Source of the DNA: Gemmiger formicilis
GTDB lineage: Bacteria; Bacillota; Clostridia; Oscillospirales; Ruminococcaceae
Reading direction: 5' to 3'
DNA length: 64,000 nt
Assembly: GCF_018784445.1 (NCBI RefSeq)
Contig: NZ_WQOH01000026.1
Location: 1 to 64,000 of the forward strand
This document shows positions 58,144-64,000 of this stretch, in pieces. Below the pieces are notes generated by a model, which saw only the letters and a list, made by a program, of their open reading frames with translations, made no database searches and had not been told where the DNA came from. The translations under genes and the position numbers were made by a program. Within the stretch, counting starts at the first letter, position 1. Each line of letters begins with the position of its first letter.

Positions 58144-59517
58144 ATGTATTACCCGGACGTCCCGGCTTTGGAGCCGGATGAATTGAACCTGCTCTGCAAT
58201 GAGTATATGGAGCATAACGCCACGCTGGATCCGCATCTGGCGGATCAGATGGGCGTCAAGCGCGGCCTGCGCAATCTGGACGGCACCGGCGTACTGGCCG
58301 GCATCACGAACGTGTCCAACGTCATTGGCTATGACAAGAAGCCGGACGGCACCATCGCGCCCATCCCGGGCCGGCTGGTCTACCGCGGCATCGACATTGA
58401 CACGCTGGCCGCCGAGGCCGACGCCCACGACCGCTTCATGTTTGAGGAGGTCATCTGGCTGCTGCTGTTCGGCTCTCTGCCCACCCAGGAGCAGTACGCC
58501 AAGTTCCGCAAGCTGCTGGAGCATCACCGCGAGCTGCCCCAGGGCTTTGCCGACGACATGATCTTAAACTCCCCTTCCCCCAACCTGATGAACAAGATGG
58601 CGCGAAGCGTGTTAGCCATGTACAGCTATGACGAGCACGCCGAGGATAACAGCCTGCCCAACATCCTGCGTCAAAGCATCAACCTGATTGCCGAGCTGCC
58701 CACGATGATGGTCAACGCCTACCAGATCAAGCGCCGCGTCTACGACCGCAGCAGTATGTACTTCCACCTGCCCACCGAGGGCCAGAGCACAGCCGAACAT
58801 ATTTTGAGCACCTACCGCGCCGACCAGAAGTTCACCCATGAGGAGGCGCGGCTGCTGGATCTGTGCCTGCTGGTCCATGCGGATCACGGCGGCGGTAACT
58901 GCTCGACTTTCACCTGCCGCGTGCTGTCCAGCTCCGGCACCGACACCTATGCGGCCATCTCGTCAGCCATCGGCGCGCTGAAAGGCCCCAAGCACGGCGG
59001 CGCGAACCTGAAGGTCATGCACCAGCTGGACTACATTTTGGAGAACGTCGAAGATCCTACCAACGACGACGAGGTCCGCGAGTTCCTGCGCAAGATCATC
59101 CGCAAGGAGCGCGGTGACGGCAGCGGCTTAATTTACGGCATGGGCCACGCGGTCTACACGTTAAGCGACCCGCGTGCCCAGATCCTCAAGACCCACGCCA
59201 AGAGTCTGGCCTACAAGAACGGCTATGACGAGGAATACGAGATGCTGTGCAGCATCGAGCGGCTGGCCCCCCAGGTCTTTGCCGAGGAAAAGCACGGCCC
59301 GAAGAAGGTCTGCGCCAACGTTGACCTGTTCAGCGGGTTGATTTACAGAATGCTGGGCATCAGCGAGGATCTGTTCACCCCGCTGTTTGCCATTGCCCGT
59401 GTGCCCGGCTGGTGCGCCCACCGCGTGGAGGAAGTGGAGTTTGCGAACCGCATCATCCGCCCCGCCTACCAGTACGTCGGCCACCCGCAAGCGTATGTGG
59501 CGCTGGAAGAGAGATAA
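58144..59517 (+). CDS. gltA: Citrate synthase
   Basis: A 457-residue citrate synthase. The catalytic residues are in VHADHGGGNCSTFTCRVLSSSGTDTYAAISSAIGALKGPKHGGAN (first His) and IYGMGHAVYTLSDPRAQIL (second His with the following Asp/Arg); RLVYRGIDIDTLA near residue 80 is the family start motif. It condenses oxaloacetate and acetyl-CoA. ATG 58144 follows AGAGAGGGG by seven to eight bases. With the divergent icd and aconitase genes it forms a citrate-to-2-oxoglutarate branch, likely for glutamate synthesis in an anaerobe. Confidence 0.93.
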   Translation: MYYPDVPALEPDELNLLCNEYMEHNATLDPHLADQMGVKRGLRNLDGTGVLAGITNVSNVIGYDKKPDGTIAPIPGRLVYRGIDIDTLAAEADAHDRFMFEEVIWLLLFGSLPTQEQYAKFRKLLEHHRELPQGFADDMILNSPSPNLMNKMARSVLAMYSYDEHAEDNSLPNILRQSINLIAELPTMMVNAYQIKRRVYDRSSMYFHLPTEGQSTAEHILSTYRADQKFTHEEARLLDLCLLVHADHGGGNCSTFTCRVLSSSGTDTYAAISSAIGALKGPKHGGANLKVMHQLDYILENVEDPTNDDEVREFLRKIIRKERGDGSGLIYGMGHAVYTLSDPRAQILKTHAKSLAYKNGYDEEYEMLCSIERLAPQVFAEEKHGPKKVCANVDLFSGLIYRMLGISEDLFTPLFAIARVPGWCAHRVEEVEFANRIIRPAYQYVGHPQAYVALEER

Positions 59518-59568
59518 GGTATATTCCCGGTGCAGCTGCAAGCAGCACTTTTCCCCCTCAGAATTCCC

Positions 59569-59597
59569 TTGCATTTCCCCGCTATTTTTGGTATAGT
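59569..59597 (+). promoter_or_regulatory. Promoter of the VTT-domain gene
   Basis: TTGCAT (59569-59574) and TGG-TATAGT (59592-59597) with a 17-base spacer. Confidence 0.75.
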
Positions 59598-59630
59598 ATT
59601 TCCTGTTTTCATTGCAACAAGGAGATTTTT

Positions 59631-60374
59631 ATGCCTGAACGCGCCAACAAAAGAGAAAAACGGCTGGCTATGCTCGTGGTAGCGGCGGTGGTCGTCGTGA
59701 CGGTGCTGCTCATTGTGGAGACCTTCCGCCTGCTGCTGCCCGGCCTGTGGAGCGCGTTTTCCGCCGGGGACGAGCAGGCCCTCAGCGCCTATCTGACCAG
59801 CCAGGGGCGGCTGCGCAGTTTTCTGACGCTGTGGTTTCTGGCCGTCGTGCAGGTGCTTTCGCTGGTCATTCCCGCCATGCCGGTGCAGCTGGCGGCGGGG
59901 CTTGCCTATGGGCCGTGGCTCGGCTTTTTGACGAGCTTTTCCGCCTCTGCCGTCGCCAACATGAGCGTCTACTTACTGGCCCGGCGGCTGGCCCCGGTCA
60001 TCCGGCGCCTGGTGGCCGACAACCCCAAGGCTGCGAAGCTGCTGGACAGCGTGCGCAGCAGCAAGGACCCCTGGTTTTACACGATTCTGGCGTTCATCAC
60101 GCCGGGGCTGCCCAACGGCATCATCCCCTACGCCGCCGCCAACGCCGGGATGCGCCCCAAGCAGTTTTTGGCGGCCATCTTCATCAGCCTGCCCTTTCCC
60201 ACCCTGCTGACCTGCGCGGCCGGCAGCTTTATCCTGGAGGGAAACTGGATGCTGACCGTGCTGGTGGGCGTGGTGCTGTTCAGTTTTGTGGGCATTCTGT
60301 TCTTCAACCGCACCCGGCTCATCGCCCGGGCGCACCAACTCAACGATAACCGCAAGAAAAAAGCCGGGGCATGA
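59631..60374 (+). CDS. VTT-domain (TVP38/TMEM64 family) membrane protein
   Basis: A 247-residue membrane protein. A basic N-terminus (NKREKR) precedes a first helix (residues 13-38); the VTT core follows: VVQVLSLVIPAMPVQLAAGLAYGPWLGFLTSFSASAVANMSVYLLARRL and the reentrant FITPGLPNGIIPYAAANAG. The family (DedA-related) is thought to move lipids or ions across the membrane; the substrate here is unknown. AAGGAG lies seven bases before ATG 59631. A clear terminator follows. Confidence 0.85.
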   Translation: MPERANKREKRLAMLVVAAVVVVTVLLIVETFRLLLPGLWSAFSAGDEQALSAYLTSQGRLRSFLTLWFLAVVQVLSLVIPAMPVQLAAGLAYGPWLGFLTSFSASAVANMSVYLLARRLAPVIRRLVADNPKAAKLLDSVRSSKDPWFYTILAFITPGLPNGIIPYAAANAGMRPKQFLAAIFISLPFPTLLTCAAGSFILEGNWMLTVLVGVVLFSFVGILFFNRTRLIARAHQLNDNRKKKAGA

Positions 60375-60392
60375 AAGCCTCGGCTTTTTTAT
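60357..60392 (+). terminator. Terminator after the VTT-domain gene
   Basis: AAAGCCGGGGC and GCCTCGGCTTTTTT form a stem just past the stop codon. Read on the other strand it also follows azlD. Confidence 0.85.
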
Positions 60393-60435
60393 AAAGGTTT
60401 CCCCTAAGGGGGAAGGCATCGCCCTCTACAGCGCG

Positions 60436-60768
60436 TTACCCAAACACCACCTGCACCAGCACCATATACAGCGCCGTGCCTGCGGCGATGCTCAACAATG
60501 TATTCTTCTTCCACAAATGCAGACCTACCACCGCGGCGGCAGCAATAAGTTCCGGCAGGCCATGGTTCGGGCCGAACAGGTCCACGCCGCGCAGGCAGTA
60601 GACCACCAGCATCGCCATGATGGCGCAGGGCAGCACACCCGCGAGGTAGACAATAAACCTTGGTGTGGGCCGCCCGCCGCCGAACACCACAAAGGGCAAA
60701 AACCGTATCAGCGCCGTCACGCCCGCGACCACCGCCACAAGCAGCGCACCGTGTACATCAAACGGCAT
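60436..60768 (-). CDS. azlD: AzlD family amino-acid exporter subunit
   Basis: A 110-residue protein with four hydrophobic segments, matching AzlD: VAVVAGVTALIRFLPFVVFGG at the N-terminal half and IVYLAGVLPCAIMAMLVVYCL. AzlD partners with AzlC to export branched-chain amino acids or analogues. It overlaps the azlC stop by 11 bases and is the second gene of the operon. Confidence 0.9.
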   Translation of the reverse strand: MPFDVHGALLVAVVAGVTALIRFLPFVVFGGGRPTPRFIVYLAGVLPCAIMAMLVVYCLRGVDLFGPNHGLPELIAAAAVVGLHLWKKNTLLSIAAGTALYMVLVQVVFG

Positions 60769-61453
60769 GGTCGGCCTCCTTTTTCTCGGTAACTTTACGC
60801 AGCAGCGTCAAGGCCGCCGTAATGCCCAGCATGGAAGGGATCAGGAAATTGCTGCTGCCGAAAATCAAAAGGCAGACCAGCGAGACACCCAGCCCCACCA
60901 GCGCGGGGGTGTGGTCCCTGCTTGCCTTCCACTGCTCGGTCATGACGACGAGGAACAGCGCGGTCATGGAAAAATCGATGCCGGTGGTATCAAAAGGAAG
61001 CACGCTGCCCAGCAGCGCCCCCGCCACGCAGCCCACAACCCAGTAAAACTGATCCAGCAGCGACACCCAGAAAAAGTATCTGCTCTGGTCAACGCCCTCG
61101 GGCGCGTCGCCGCTGCACACAACGGAGTAAGTCTCATCAGTCAAGGCAAAAATCAGGTACGGCTTAGCCGCGCCGGTATTTTTATAACGTTCCAACATCG
61201 AAATGCCGTAAAATAGATGCCGCGCGTTGACCATCAGCGTCATGAGCGCCGCCGAGATCAGCGACGCGCCGCCCGCCAATAAATCGATCGTGACATACTG
61301 CATACTGCCCGCATAGATCAGGCCGCCCATGGCCAGCGCCCAGCCCGCGCCGTAACCCTTGCTTTGCAGCAGCACGCCAAAGCCCAGCCCCAGCACGATG
61401 TACCCCGCCATGATGGGCACAGAGCGCACAAAGGCGTATTTGAACGTTTTCAA
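60758..61453 (-). CDS. azlC: AzlC family amino-acid exporter, TTG start
   Basis: A 231-residue AzlC protein with six to seven hydrophobic segments: VPIMAGYIVLGLGFGVLLQ, SMQYVTIDLLAGGASLISAALMTLMVNARHLFYGISM and FALTDETYSVV are family hallmarks. The only usable start is TTG 61453 after AAGGGGA; the nearby ATG is out of frame and closes after three codons. With AzlD it forms a branched-chain amino acid exporter. A promoter lies at 61496-61524. Confidence 0.9.
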   Translation of the reverse strand: MKTFKYAFVRSVPIMAGYIVLGLGFGVLLQSKGYGAGWALAMGGLIYAGSMQYVTIDLLAGGASLISAALMTLMVNARHLFYGISMLERYKNTGAAKPYLIFALTDETYSVVCSGDAPEGVDQSRYFFWVSLLDQFYWVVGCVAGALLGSVLPFDTTGIDFSMTALFLVVMTEQWKASRDHTPALVGLGVSLVCLLIFGSSNFLIPSMLGITAALTLLRKVTEKKEADHAV

Positions 61454-61495
61454 CTTCCCATTTCCCCTTCAACCTACCAAATTGCTATGTTGGCT

Positions 61496-61524
61496 AGTAT
61501 AGCACAAAAAAATTCCCTATGCAA
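61496..61524 (-). promoter_or_regulatory. azlCD promoter
   Basis: TTGCAT (61524-61519) and TGC-TATACT (61501-61496) with a 17-base spacer. Confidence 0.75.
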
Positions 61525-61530
61525 CAAAAA

Positions 61531-61670
61531 AGGCTTCCCCCGAGAGGGAAGCTGTCCGCGAAGCAGACTGATGCGGGGCAAGCGTGCCAATGCAGCCCAT
61601 TATCGGGCAGTCATGGCAAATCCGCCCCTCATCCGGCTCTTCGCGCCACCTTCCCCCAAAAGGGGAAGGC
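61531..61670. repeat. Family A foldback repeat (copy 4)
   Basis: Starts AGGCTTCCCCCGAGAGGGAA and ends CACCTTCCCCCAAAAGGGGA with inner CCCCTCATCCGG. It lies between azlC and the end of dnaK. Confidence 0.7.
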
Positions 61671-61674
61671 AAAA

Positions 61675-63450
<1,776 letters not shown>

Positions 63451-63583
63451 GGTGGTGTTTGTCCTTTCAAAAAAGACAATTTTAACTCTTGTTTCTATTG
63501 TAACGTTTGCCGCAGGAAAATGTGTTGCGATTTCGTAAATATTACAGTGATTTTTATAAAAGTAAGTTATCTGCAATTTTCCG

Positions 63584-63612
63584 TTGACGCTTTTTGTCTG
63601 GCGTGCTATATT
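63584..63612 (+). promoter_or_regulatory. hisB promoter
   Basis: TTGACG (63584-63589) and TGC-TATATT (63607-63612) with a 17-base spacer, about 35 bases before the hisB start. Confidence 0.75.
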
Positions 63613-63644
63613 TAGTTTAACGCACTAAAGAGGGGGAATTTTTC

Positions 63645-64000
63645 ATGGCACGCACCGCGACTGTGACCCGCAACACGCGGGAGACGCAGATCACGCTGAT
63701 CATCAACCTGGACGGCACCGGCAAGGCAGACCTGCACACCGGCATTGGCTTTTTTGACCATATGCTGGACGGCTTTGCCCGCCACGGCCTGTTTGACTTG
63801 AGCGTGACCTGCCACGGCGATCTGGACGTTGACTGCCACCACACGATCGAGGATATCGGCATTGCGCTGGGCACCGCCATCAAGGAGGCCCTCGGCGACA
63901 AGGCAGGTCTTGTGCGGTACGGCAGCTGCCTTTTGCCCATGGATGAGACGCTGGCGCTCTGCGCCGTGGATCTGGGCGGGCGGCCCTACTTTGTGTACGA
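63645..64000 (+). CDS. hisB: Imidazoleglycerol-phosphate dehydratase, 5' part
   Basis: The first 118 codons of HisB are in the window; the gene runs off the right edge. The metal-binding motifs [16 protein letters not shown] and [15 protein letters not shown], which hold the two manganese ions, are both complete. It performs the sixth step of histidine synthesis. GAGGGGG lies nine bases before ATG 63645. It is divergent from dnaK and has its own promoter; whether other his genes follow cannot be seen. Confidence 0.95.
   Translation, partial: MARTATVTRNTRETQITLIINLDGTGKADLHTGIGFFDHMLDGFARHGLFDLSVTCHGDLDVDCHHTIEDIGIALGTAIKEALGDKAGLVRYGSCLLPMDETLALCAVDLGGRPYFVY

Noticed and set aside
63451-63644. 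CIRCE heat-shock operator upstream of dnaK
   Set aside because: No TTAGCACTC-N9-GAGTGCTAA or near match is present between dnaK and hisB.

Overview
The window looks like a chromosome segment of a GC-rich gut Clostridia member, most likely Oscillospirales/Ruminococcaceae (Faecalibacterium, Subdoligranulum or Gemmiger relatives). This is inferred from gene content, Gram-positive sigma-A promoters with AGGAGG ribosome sites, and two families of dispersed palindromic repeats; no 16S gene is present to confirm it.

Region 1 (1 to about 9330) is the end of an integrative conjugative element, visibly lower in GC than the host. All genes run on the minus strand: antirepressor, replication initiator-like protein, DnaC-like loader, ParB, two accessory proteins, PcfB and the VirD4 coupling protein. 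virD4 is broken by a second element carrying a large serine recombinase, TnpV and a DUF6809 protein, so a mobilizable element is nested inside a conjugative one. The conjugative element stops next to the 3' end of rpsI.

Region 2 (9392 to 21254) is core housekeeping: rpsI-rplM, an HPr-like protein without the phosphorylatable histidine, tex, a YfhO-type membrane protein, a YfbR-like nucleotidase, a tRNA-dihydrouridine synthase, polA and tsaD.

Region 3 (35505 down to 21321, minus strand) is a surface-polysaccharide locus driven from a strong promoter at 35477-35505. It encodes a 3-amino-sugar pair (FdtA-like ketoisomerase and DegT aminotransferase), five GT2 glycosyltransferases, a TupA-like and another ATP-grasp protein, a GtrII-like membrane glycosyltransferase, a HAD phosphatase, a Wzm/Wzt exporter and a terminal GT6 (ABO-type) glycosyltransferase. 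The pieces fit building a glycan on a carrier, exporting it, and capping or decorating it.

Region 4 (35558 to 45926) holds a DUF1540 protein, a TetR/membrane-protein pair sharing an identical 13-bp operator, three tRNA genes (Arg, His, Gln), and a probable cell-wall modification cluster: two asparagine-synthetase-like amidotransferases, an ATP-grasp ligase, an XRE regulator and a MurE-type ligase, arranged around a 25-bp palindrome.

Region 5 (46201 to 54220) has glgB, mgtE with a riboswitch-like leader, a lower-GC two-gene module of unknown function with its own divergent XRE regulator, an RpiB-type isomerase, an Ntn-hydrolase-like protein, and a compact locus that looks like a type I toxin-antitoxin system (29-codon ORF, sequestered ribosome site, antisense RNA).

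Region 6 (54378 to 64000) has aconitase-family hydratase, isocitrate dehydrogenase and citrate synthase (citrate to 2-oxoglutarate), a VTT membrane protein, the AzlCD exporter, a stand-alone DnaK and the start of hisB. Foldback elements with CCTTCCCCC/GGGGGAAGG ends and GTAGGGGCCGGGC-type palindromes sit in many intergenic gaps.
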